From: Nemopilema nomurai
Taxonomy: Eukaryota; Cnidaria; Scyphozoa; Rhizostomeae; Rhizostomatidae
Length of the DNA: 64,000 nucleotides
NCBI GenBank assembly: GCA_003864495.1
Contig: ML133401.1
Location: 930,001-994,000, forward strand
Direction of reading: 5' to 3'
Part shown: in pieces, positions 36,701-48,700 of the stretch
Layout of the letters: each line of letters begins with the position of its first letter
Position numbering within the stretch: the stretch's first letter is position 1
Translations under genes and position numbers: made by a program
Notes under the pieces: model-generated
What the model was told of the DNA's origin: nothing
What the model saw: the letters and a program-made list of their open reading frames with translations, nothing else
Databases searched by the model: none

Positions 36701-39700
36701 AACTGGAAGGCCTACTGCCTCATTATTAAGGTGCATGTTAACTAAAGATGACACAAGGCAGCTGATCCTAACCAAGTAGCTTCTTTTGTGTTTGATGGTT
36801 GATTCGTAGTCATGTGAAGACTTTGTTACTCTGCTCACTTCAGCCGAAATTTCTTCGAGTTGCTTCAGAAAACCATTCTGAAACAAACACAAATAAAATA
36901 AAACGCCTGGACAAGTTGGCATCGAAAACAACGCAAATGGATCGTTATATAACTTTGAGGCAGATGGAATTTTTCCATCGATTGCACTAAAATAGCTGCA
37001 AGAAAATGATGTGAAAAGGGAACGGAAGATGAGGTTTACAGTTGTCTTACAGGCAGGCTTCTCACCCACTTGCACGATAAAATTCAGAAATCTAGAGACA
37101 GGCATAAACAGAATGGAATGGTCATGCAAAGTATAAAACTTGCGTGATACAAGGTCGAAGCATCGGTGATCTAGCAACGGCCGCCAATGCTGATAGAGAG
37201 ATCCATATTGAGAATGTCGCAAACCTTGATTCCTTCAGCCTCGTCTACAGCCTTGCAGAAGTGCTTCTTCATACTCGATAGGAAGTCAGCAACGTCCTCC
37301 GGACTATAGGGAGCATCCGTCAGTCCTGGAGACATTAGAGAAATCCATCTTGATTATCAGATCAAGTCGTATTACAAACATTTAGGATGTGGCAAAGAAA
37401 AAGCTTAGACGAGTTCACTGTACTGGTCTGGATCGTTCAGTAAAAATCAGTAGAAATTTCAACTCGCAAAAAGGTCTTTCGATCTTTCTGTATTTAGCTT
37501 TTACACCAATTACCTGCACGACTTAAACGAGAGACTGGGATCAAATACTTAAAAACATAACAAATTAAAAAACCAAGAAATATTAAAATAAGAATATAAT
37601 TAACTTGGAAAGGCATGGATGAAATTGCAGCCGGAAAATCAACTTAAAAACAGACATTCGTAAATGTCAAAGCATTTCAGAACATCTTCAACGTACAAAA
37701 TTTAGCTTTCCCATCTGACCAATTGCCCAGTTCACACAAAATTAAAAGTTTAGAAGTATTCCTTCTCTGCTGAGTCGCAGTTCAAACAGTTACCTTTTAG
37801 GCTGAATTGTTGTATGGCCCTTGAAATCAGTTCATCTCGTGAAGCGATCTTCTGCGTGTTCGACTATGACGAAAAAAATTCAAGAATTATAAGCTTCTAG
37901 CTTCCGAGTACGACTAAAATCCAGTGTTGCGTGGGGAAAAAAATATATAATTAATGTATCCATTGAACGACTTAATCTAACTTGCCTTGAACCCACAATA
38001 AAAACTTGAAAATCTTCAGCTATATCTAAAAAATAAATCTAGCGATAGATTTTTCAACAAAACGGCAAACGTGATGATGATGGCGTTCGTGATGATGGTG
38101 ATGATGATGATGATGATGACCATTTCCCGAAACTCGCGTTCCTTCGTACCGGTTTTATCCTCGGGGTTCCTCCTCTCCTTTAAATGCCAATCGCAAATCC
38201 TGTCAGTTTGTTGGGGGAGTAAGAGTACGATGACGCTGGCGGTAAGAGCAAGAGGAGCGAAGGCGAAGTGCTGGACATTCACTTATACGTGCTGTCCTGA
38301 AAATGCGAAGGAGCTGCTTGAGCAACGGCGCGTAGACTTCGCCTACTTGATTGCGTCCAAAGTCACCAGCGACGCAGTTTACAGGAACATGCTGCGTGGC
38401 TATGCTATTTTCAGATGCCAGAAAAGAAAGCACCAGGTGGAGGAAATAATAGGCATCGAAGGGAGGCCAGAGAGACTGGAGGTGGCAATAGCCAAGGGTT
38501 CGTCCAGGCACCACATGGCTCAGGTCAAGTGCGGTGAGTCCTTTTTTGAAATCGGCGAAAACTCCCTGAAAAGGAAGGACAAAAGCCAATTGGAGGTAAT
38601 GCGCGACAGAAGGAATCAGGACGCAACGGAAGAGGCCATGGTGGAGGAGTTTGGGGAATCCTGGCTCCACAGTCAATCGACCGTCGATCGGAGCATCCAG
38701 AGACAGCAGACGGAGGTGTCAAAACAGCAGATGCTGGAACGCTTTCAGAATGCCAATCTGCGACAGTGGCAGGAAACTGTCCTCCGGTTGGTTCGAACGC
38801 AGGGGCCAAGAAGAATTACGTTCGTGGTGGACGAAGAGGGCAACACAGGAAAGACATTTCTCGCCAAGTACATAATGGCCACGAAAAACGCCTTGTACTT
38901 GACGTCGACGTCGTTGCGAGACATTGCCTATGCTTGGCAGGGCGAACAATACGTTGTTTTTGATGTCAGTAGGGAAAAGTCGACCAAATTAAATTACTCA
39001 ACTCTAGAAACCATAAAAAACGGAGTCGTATTCAGCACCAAATACAAGTCATCTACCAAAGTTTCCCCCATCCCAATAATAATCTGCATGATGAACTGTA
39101 AGCCCTATGCCAAAATGATGTCAAATGACAGGTACCACATCGTAGCTCTAAGTAAATCGCAGGACCCACTCGATACCACAATTTCCTTAACCATAGAGGA
39201 CTTTAGATACGCCCAAGAGCCCGAAGACAAATGAATACTTTGCGAAAAAGTTGTCGTAATTGTTGTTCTTCCTTGATAGGGTTTCGAGTGCGCGAGAAAT
39301 GCTTTGCACTCACTTCAGATATGGGTCTCCGAGCCTCGCATTCGTCCAAGTGGGCCTCCAATCTCGTTGTGAAGTACACTTCTGCCGAACATTCCCGGCA
39401 TCTGGCAACTATTTTCTTGTATCGTCCCATGTGAAACGGTATGACCTTTTGCAAGTCTTGCAGTGATGCCCAGTGTCCCTTTCTCTCCAACGTATCAACA
39501 TCCAACTGTTCGGTCCACTGCACACGCATCTTACGAGCAATGCACTTTCTTGCGCGCTTCAGAAACACCTCTGCAACACTGAAGTTTGATAAGATGGAAG
39601 CGGACACTCCTTGAAACTTTCGGTACTCCATTGTTTCCAACAAAGCGTTGATGTAGCTAACACTTCCAGCATGTCCAATAGATTTTTCATTCTCCAAATG

Positions 39701-42700
39701 TTGTAAGAAAGCTGACAAGCATGACATTGAAGCCAAGTTGTGGTCAATTTTAGCCCCCTCTATCCATTCCAGCATACTGTGATCGTCCTGAGAGTACTGA
39801 ATGAACTTGAGGGCACGAGAGCAAATCTGATTCGCGTGTGCTTTTGTGCGACCACCACCAGTAGAGCTGCACATCCATTTGGCAAACGTCTCACTGAAAA
39901 TGACCTCGTCGGGAATGATATTCGAACTACTAATAACATCTTTTGGCTCGTCGATCTTCTTGTCACACGTGTTTTGCGGCGCATCACCATCATCAATGAC
40001 ATCCTTCGGGTATTCGTCAAAATAAAAGAACCAAGGATGCGAATTCGTAACGTGCTTTCTGCAACCTCTTTGACTACGGAAGCCTTCATGTTCGCAGTCA
40101 CGTATAGGGCACTGGAATATTCCGTGCACGTTAGCCCCTAACATCAGCCTTTTCTTCATCTTTGCCGCTCCAGGGACGCCTTTCCATCGCAATACCGTCG
40201 AAGACATCTTCCCAGTTTGTTGTCAAGCTTAGAACTTGCAGCGCTATAAATAGGCCGAAACTTCTCCGGGGACATAGGAACTCCGTGTTGCTTTTTCTCG
40301 TGGAAGCGTGATTAAGTAATACAAATGAGAAAGAAAATCGGCCCAAAGGTACTTAGCGCACGCAGAACGAAGGAACCTGGGAACGTATATTCAGATTCAT
40401 GTTGGAATGTATAGGAAAAGCAAGCGAACGGAGGCCCGCAGTTCCCGAAACGGCTCGTAAGCAGCATATGCTTATGTTGATGAGATGTTCACAACAAAAA
40501 GGCACAAAGGAACAAAGGCACAGTTCCCTTGGTCCAGAGGACCTTTCTTGGTACCGTTGTTCCTTTTAAAAGGACCTATGGAACATTAGCCTAATGCCAG
40601 CAATTTCTTACGTGTCCATTTTGGGCACCCTTAAGGGCATCTCTACCGGGGAGAAACATCATATGGTTGCATTGGCATGGGGGACACCCGAGAATAACAA
40701 AGTGAGGCACAAAACATTCAGCACTTTTGAACAAACGAAAACACAAAGCTTCAATGAATTGTCTCCAAATTTGGTAAATACTGATGATGATGACGTTGGT
40801 GATGATAAATATCAGCAACAAATCAAATACGGTGGCGTCACAAGCGATGTCTTGGAATACCTCGGCTTCCTGGGCAAGTTTGCCTTGTTTTGTAAGCAAC
40901 TCGGCTCGACGACCACTCAGCGCTCGAATCTCAAGGGAGCATCGGCTGATTCTTTCGTTGATCTAGACAGGAAAGCAAAAAACAGGGGTGAAAATGCCGA
41001 CACACTAGATCGATCTTGAGAGATCATCTTGTCCTTGACGGAAAGATAAAAGCGAGCTGAATTTAAACACGTGAGATGCATCGAATCGACCAAAAGAAAT
41101 GACAAACAGCGAAGAAAGATCATTGTTGATTACGAACAGAATGCTTATGCAAGGGAAATGTAAATAGTCTTACACCTTCCTACCACAGCATCTACTTTCA
41201 ACTTGGGCAGCAAGACTTCAAATATATTTTAGATAAAGCACTAAGTTAGAAGCGAACATTGCCAAGTATCCTTTCATTATCATTAAAAAACAACCTCATA
41301 GTAGACCATATTTTTGGACTCCATGCAGCTTTCATCTCTGACTCGCAAAAATACATCTAACCTGCACAATTTCAGCTTCCTTTCCTGATATCTCTTCTCT
41401 AAACTTGTCGTTTGTTTTTAAAAGATCTTCGTACGAACCTGTACAAGATAGTTTTAAGATCTGCTTATAAAATTCCATTGAATCTATCTTTCGAAAAGTA
41501 GGAAAATGGTTTAGCACTGATTAAACATTGTTGAGAAACAGGCTATAAAAGAACAACCTGCATACTTGTGGTACTTGAAGAAAAAAAATTCGATTGGCAA
41601 AACAGTTGCGCTCTTTAAATTAGCAAAAGAAAGATGTCCCTCCGCATGTTAAAAAGCTTCATCATTTATTCCTAAATATGTCATACTGGGGAGGGTATTT
41701 TGCTAAAAGCCAAGAAACGGTGGCCAAAGATATGGTAATATCGAAAAGAAAGAATTGTAAAACCATCGATAAATTTGCAGCGTGTATAAGGTAGGGAATT
41801 ATTGCTTAAACTTCTTGGATGAAATTGTGTACACATATTATATGAAAGGAGGATTAGGAAGTGGCAACTGTACATAGTAGGTGGCATCTCTGCCTCCCCC
41901 CTCTGGTTCCTAGGTCAGTGATTATGAGCAGATAAGAGATCTGCGGACTTCTTTCGTAATTAGTTGACGAATCAGTCGTGACTTGACAAATCAATTGCCC
42001 AGATCAGCTGGACTCTTGATGATACATTGACATCAGGAAACTGAAGCGTTTGGGCTGCTTGGCACATATTGGAAGAAGATGAGGGGAGTTTATATGGCAT
42101 GGAAGGGGTTAAGGCAGGCAAACCCCCAGACGGCAGATCCCCCTTTCTTCTGGTGAAGAACGATGGGTAACATCGGAGAGGGCCTCTTGGTTGACAACAC
42201 ACAAAAACTATGGAAGATTGGCGAACAAGAAATCTTTTAAAGGACACTCAAGAAGAGAGCATTATAGCTAGAGCACTGCGATAGATCACACATTAGAGTA
42301 GCCACATATGACAAATATTGAAACTATGTTTGCATAGCTAGTGAAATATTGCCGTGTTGATTTTTTGTGGAATTTGAATGAATGATCTGTTTTCCAATTA
42401 GGAAATATTCCTAGCTTTGGGACCCGACAAGCGTCAGCACAACCTAAGCACCTGCAGCTTTCGCCGCTGGCCTTCGTCAAAACTGAGCACAAAATAATCT
42501 CTAATCGGATTTTTACCTCCGAAGGTAACAGCACCTAATGACTCAAATGAATCAACGCAGCATACGCATGGCAGCTGAATCTGAAAGAGCAGGGCAGGTT
42601 CCTCAAAATATCTTCGTCGCAGTTTGTCTCAAAATGACTTAAAGCTCAAGCCTTCCTTTCAAGCTGGACCCAGACATCTTTGCTGTTGATCGACGTTGCG

Positions 42701-45700
42701 GGTACCTTTTCCAAAGACATCTGAAAATTTCACTTGAGTTTGACGGTTCGAAATAGCTAGATTTCACCTCGGATACGGCCTGGTTGAACGTTTTTTGGCA
42801 GTGAACAAAGTCAAAAGATGTTTTCCCAGTTATTTCACCCGGGGATCGAAAGCAGCAATATCTAAATGAATCAGAAGCTGTTTTGAAAAGATTCATAAAT
42901 GACTTAAGATATCACATTACATGGGGATGAAAAATGAATGGAAATGGAAAATGCTTCTTAATTATTGCCTTATTGAAGCACCTCTTGCCTAATGCGAGCA
43001 AACTTCTCACCAAATGGTGAGAAAATTCACAAATCTTCTGCTTCTCCACTGCAAGCTGTCGTCCATTAGCATAGGCGAAGGAGGACTAAAGACAACAGCT
43101 GCCATGGGAGAAAAATCAGGCCTATTCCGCGCTATTAGCTAAAAAACGTGTTCATTCATTGAAGTACGTACTCATAAACATACGAAGAACAAAGGCCACG
43201 CACCTGTAAATTTCTCCACTATCCTTTCCTCCAACTCCTTTCTGTTCTTTTCGACATGTCTCAACGCTGACTCATTCTTACCTGAGAAATATTTAGGGGA
43301 TCAAAATGCCGAAGCTTACGATAACGAGATGATGTGATCGCGCAATCTAACTGGCATGCAAAAAGGCGGCTGCAGTTAGGCGGGAAAAGGCCTGTCACGA
43401 AGGCAACGCTTTCAGTTAAGGTATCATGGCAAACTGATGGCGCCAAAGTTACCAAATGCTGGAAGTGGCCCTTGAAGCCACAATCCCGTATAGAACCAGA
43501 TACTGAGAAAAGGTGACCGGTTATGCCGGCAAAAAACCGGATACTGAAAAAGGTGACCGGTTATGCCGGCAAATTGGTTTCTCCTGAATTTTATCATTGC
43601 CTACTTGCTTACAAAGGTCATTCGAATCCGAAATGGAAATCGAACCAATCTTTTTTACAAAAGTCGTATTTTAACGCGGATCGGTTCCAAAACATTCACA
43701 AATAAACATACTCTTAACATGCTCATTATTTAGAGAATGTCTTTTTAACATACGTTAGACCCAGAACTTGGCCACAAGCTCCAGATTGAAAGAAGAACAG
43801 AGCAAAGCATCTGATCTGAAGCAAGGTGGTGTAATAAAGTGAAGACTCTCTTAAATTAGCGCAAGCAATAACATCAATATTATCTTCCCCCTACGAGTAC
43901 CAACCTATTTCCTTCTCGATTCTAATCATATCAGCCTCCACACTCTCTATTTCGGCAAGCTTTTCCTGCAAATCAAAAGTTGTAGATAAACATGTATACC
44001 GTTAGAAAATGGCAATTTTAAAAATCCAACCACCATTATTTGCAACGCTAGATACTCCCTCCAAAGAAGAGATATTCTTCACGAAACAATTTCAGTAACC
44101 ACGTAATAGGACCTCTTACGAATTTAGAATAAACTTACTACGTTAAGCGAGCTGAATCAACTTTGTTCCTAGGTACCATCATTTTAATTAGAAGCTTTTT
44201 GCCTTTATCAAGGCCTGGATGAGCAAAATTAAGTTTTGAATTTAATTTGAAGGAACTTCGTCATACCTCTAAAGGTATCATATCCTTTTCTGTCTTTTTG
44301 ATTTCGTCGAAAATAACCTCCATTTTTGTTCTTTTCTCAATCAGCTCAACTTGCAGCTAGAATATAAGGTCAAAAATCAACTCTATATGTAGAGTCATGG
44401 AAAATGTATTGCTTATAACAACAATATAAGGAAAATAATGCAACAGAAGACATTAAATGCCTGATATATTCTTTTCTTTCTCAGTCACCTTGACCGAATC
44501 AACTCTTCTGAATCTTAAGGGTAGATTTTCACCGTCAGGCGTGCTACAGCGGAAATGAAAATGGATCAAATAATTCAATATCAGGTTGACCTGCTTACTA
44601 ATTCACAAGCCTAAAGCAAAACCAATAAAAAGAAACTTCAAACTGAAAATAAAACTGCTTGAAACTGAACATATAAGATGTAGCAACGATGGAAAAGCCA
44701 AGATACCTTTTCTGCCTCCAGCTTCCAATCTTTGAGGTGCTTCAAATCTATCTGACATTCCCTCACAAGAGAAGCCTGGGTGAGAAGAAAAGGTCAACAT
44801 AAGTGGTGTCCAAATTCAATTTGAACTTTCAGGACAAATTCAGTTTTCTGGGAGAGCTTATATTCTAGTCATAGTCACTAATCAGTTTGAAAAAAATAAA
44901 TTTAGAAAAATTAGAGCCTTGTTACCAATGGCTTGACTACATGATATAGTACTTTAAGATTTCGAAACGAATACCTGATCTTGCCTCAAGCTTCGGATAT
45001 TTTCCAGTGCGCTTATATATCTGTAAAAAAAAGTATTTTGAAGTGATAAATCTACAATATGTGCAATGAATAAAGACATTCACGTAAATAATCGAAATTT
45101 TGGGAAGAAATAAACACAGCAAGTGTTGCATCCGTCAACTTGATGTATAGGTTTGAAGCATCCTTAAAATCAGTTGTCGTTTTAAAAATCTGACCATTTC
45201 TTCCATCAGTTCAACGGTGGTGGCAACTTGTAACCCAACTAATCCTTATTAACAGCTTATATCTAATTACTATTAACAACCAATGTCTAAATTTTTTTAT
45301 AAAAGCTAATTCATAATGATTGTTGACATCTGACGATATTTAGCAGCTAATACATGATAGCTATTAAAAGCTGATATATAAATATTAGTAACAGCTAATA
45401 TCTATTTATTATTGACAGCTAACATCTAATAATTCATAAAAGCCCATGTCTGAAGATTTTTAACAAGTAGAATCTAACTATAATTAACTGCTAACATCTT
45501 GTCATTTCTAACAGTTGGTATCAAATTACTTTTAATACCTTATGATAGTGACTGAAAGTTAACAATGAAAAAAAGAAATTACCGAGTGGCTGCAAACAAC
45601 TCGTCAAATTTCTGCTTTAGAACTTTCCCTTCACTCAGTGGCCTGTAAAACAGAATCGCATATATTTTGCAGCAATCAAAAAGGACCACAACTGTCTTAT

Positions 45701-48700
45701 TTCCTGCAGAGGCATGTATTGAAATTGAGAAGAGATTGCTTATTAATTAGAAAAATAATAAAGCCAAGCTTTGTACCAGTTTGCGTCTTCTTGGTGGCAG
45801 AAAATCACATTCTCGAGAACTGCTTTAGAGACACCTAGACGTGAAACCATCTAGGAAGAAAGCCAATTCTCATCGAATTAGTAACAGTTAAATGAATGAA
45901 AAAACAGAACAACAAAGAAGAAGAAATAGTTGTTTTAATTGGAAGCATGTGACCCATTTGATACTGTGAAAACACATTTCACGTGTTCTGCTTTCTGTTG
46001 AGCTTTGGTTGAACATTTTACATATCACACTGTTTTACAGCACAAAAAGAAATATAAAAACATATTTGCCTCCCGGTTCATGTCTGCACATCGGCTGGTA
46101 AGGCTCTTTTTCTGCAAAAAGATCAAAAGCACTTTGTGTGAGACCATTTTTTAGACTGCCATATACAGGGCCATCGCGACGGGGTGGTTTGGGCAAAAGC
46201 ACCTGTCGGCAAAAGAAAACTTAAACTTGCACTTTTTTAATAAAATTATTAAATTTCTCAACAGAAAAATGAATGTTTTCGGGGTCTCAGAGCACTGTAA
46301 AAACAAAATTTTCTCCGTCGCCCAACCATGGTGGTTGACATTTGAAAACTTTCCAACTACTTTCGGCTTCTCGCTCTAAAACTCGCCCCACAACCCCACC
46401 CTGTTGTTTCTTAAAATGTATTGATTTCCGCCCCTTCGCTTTTATAACCATCCGTGTTCCCTAGTAAGTTTATAAATAGTTGTAGTTCTCTTCATAGCGA
46501 TTATATTTGTTATTTTTTGGTTAGAAAATACACTTATTTCGTAGTAAGAATACCTGATTTTCTGCCGAGCCTCAATATCCTTAAAAATGTTCGATTTTGA
46601 GCCTAAAATTATTCTTAAATTATTCTTTCCCAACACAAGATGTAAATTTGCTTCAAGATCATACAAAATATTAAATCTGTTGTGATGTGTTGCTTCATCA
46701 AAAACTTCAACAAGAACAAAAATATATGTATAATGTTTATAGCGTCAACGTGACAGTTTTTTGCTTTGGAAGAAAACTCAGATTAAGGAAAAATTTTGGT
46801 CTTGATGATGGTTGGGACTTGCACTTAAATTACTCTTAAATTTTAGCATTTTTGAGCCTCATTATTCTTATAGGCGTTATTCCTATAAAACAGTGCGTAT
46901 TTTCTAAAAGAAGCACTTTGCTGATGGCACGTGTTTAGAGTACCGTTCAACTTTTCCTCATCCCTTACAGTTCCTTTTTGGTAATTCGTAGACTGTCTAC
47001 AGTTTTATTCAATTTTACTAGCTAGCATCTAAGCAAAAGATCTTCTTGATAAAAACTATGCAAAGCATGGGGGTAATAATCGAGTTAAAAAGAACCAAAT
47101 AATAAACACACTTCTCAAACATGGCAAGTTCTTACGACCACGCCCTTTGTCAGCAAATTCAAAATTACACCTTCCCCTGCAATGTTGCCTGCCCGACACC
47201 CCTGGCTACATATGTTTGATCCATGCTTAAACAAAGCTTCTGTTGTGGAAAACATGTCCTCGGCCCACAACATTATTAATTGAGGTTCACTGCTCAATGG
47301 GTAGGCAAGTGGCAGGCAAACAAAATGAGCCAATCTAGAAATCAGCACCACTGTTTGGGGACACTAGCATTATGAATGTATAGGCTCATTGAGAGGCAAA
47401 ATGGTGGCTAGACTAGGAAGGACATCCTGCATCAATATTTACATGAGAATTGAATACAATTCAAATAAACATTTATAGCCCCATTGTGACATAAAATTAT
47501 TGCATATAGGAAAGTGTTATCTCAACCTTCCACCTAATTTACTTCAAAACAAAAAGGCACAATTTAGTCAATGGCTTACTGTTTGCCACTATTTTGACAG
47601 AAAATCAAAGAGAGCAATAAAGTCATTAGAAATATTCACCTCTCCATTAACTATTTTTGATATAACACTTTCTAGTGATCTTGTCTCCACCTTTTTCGCC
47701 TTATAAAAACAAAACAAGACATTAGGCTCTGAGTAGAATTCAATCACCAATTATACATTATACATTTAAATTTATCTCCAAGTGACTACCCCTATATTAC
47801 ACTAGCAATGTTCTATATTACCTCTGCAATTTAAAAGAGAAAAACACAACAAAAACAATACAAAAAACAAAACAACAATATGTCAAATAGAGGATAATAG
47901 GATTTAGGATGTTACAACAGGTTATATAACAAAACTATGGATGTAAGATAAAAGCGAGTCAATTAATTTGTTACATTTGTAAACACAATTTTGTGGTATT
48001 CTTTCCTATTCAATGAAAAGTAATGAAAACCATATTAATTAATTAAAAATATGAGTAATTTAAGAAAGTTCACTTTCAATTTAGAGATAGGAGATATTCT
48101 TTTCATTTTTCTCATTGAATTGGAAAAGAGGCATGCAAGTATGACATCAAATCTTTTACAAGCTTTTTTTCCATGAACAGTAAAGCCACACTGTACTGAG
48201 TATTTGTTTCACACATAAATCTCACTTGGATTATTGCTCATGACCAAGGATGATAGAAACAAGAATTAGAGCAATGAAAGTCAAAAATTGTCTTTCCAGC
48301 TAGCTATCTTGATTTAACCAGACCAAAGATTCAATAGCCAATGAAAAATATCTAACTTTTGATGCTTACCTTTTGACTAGATACCATACTTCTGGCTACT
48401 GTGAATTGCACACCAGATATATCTTTGAACCTTAGTCTCACCTGACCCTTAACTTCCTTCTCCCCAGCAAGCTACAACGGAAGAAAGAGTCTATCAATGA
48501 AGACAGTGCTCATGAATTAACGAAATAAACTTTTGCATATATAGATGTATATCAATCATTTTCTCCTGAAGAGTGATCTTATTATGAAACAGGCTCATAG
48601 AAATAAAGTTTTGTCTGTTTTTTTCCTCTTTCACTATATATATTTTGTGCTCAAAATTTGATCACCAGTGATAAAAGTGTAATAATGATGATGGTAACAA

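Noticed and set aside
36587..37222. Minus-strand 211-aa frame
   Set aside because: Runs through RAD50 exon 17 and its flanking introns; only 36773-36877 is coding.
38016..38067. Short stem-loop AAATCTA-GCGA-TAGATTT before the Rep-like ORF as a rolling-circle origin
   Set aside because: The loop is 4 nt and lacks a CRESS-type nonanucleotide; a 7-bp AT-rich stem is expected by chance in such sequence.
38071..38229. Met-rich N-terminal extension of the Rep-like ORF
   Set aside because: It translates a GATGATG microsatellite; the ATG at 38230 just before the first conserved block is a better start.
38203..38949. Minus-strand frames at 38203-38676, 38525-38809 and 38719-38949
   Set aside because: Antisense shadows of the Rep-like ORF with no domain features.
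39740..40141. Plus-strand 133-aa frame
   Set aside because: Antisense shadow of the zinc-finger ORF on the minus strand.
42639..42896. Minus-strand 85-aa frame as an extra RAD50 exon
   Set aside because: RAD50 exons 12 and 13 already join in phase with full alignment, leaving no gap to fill.
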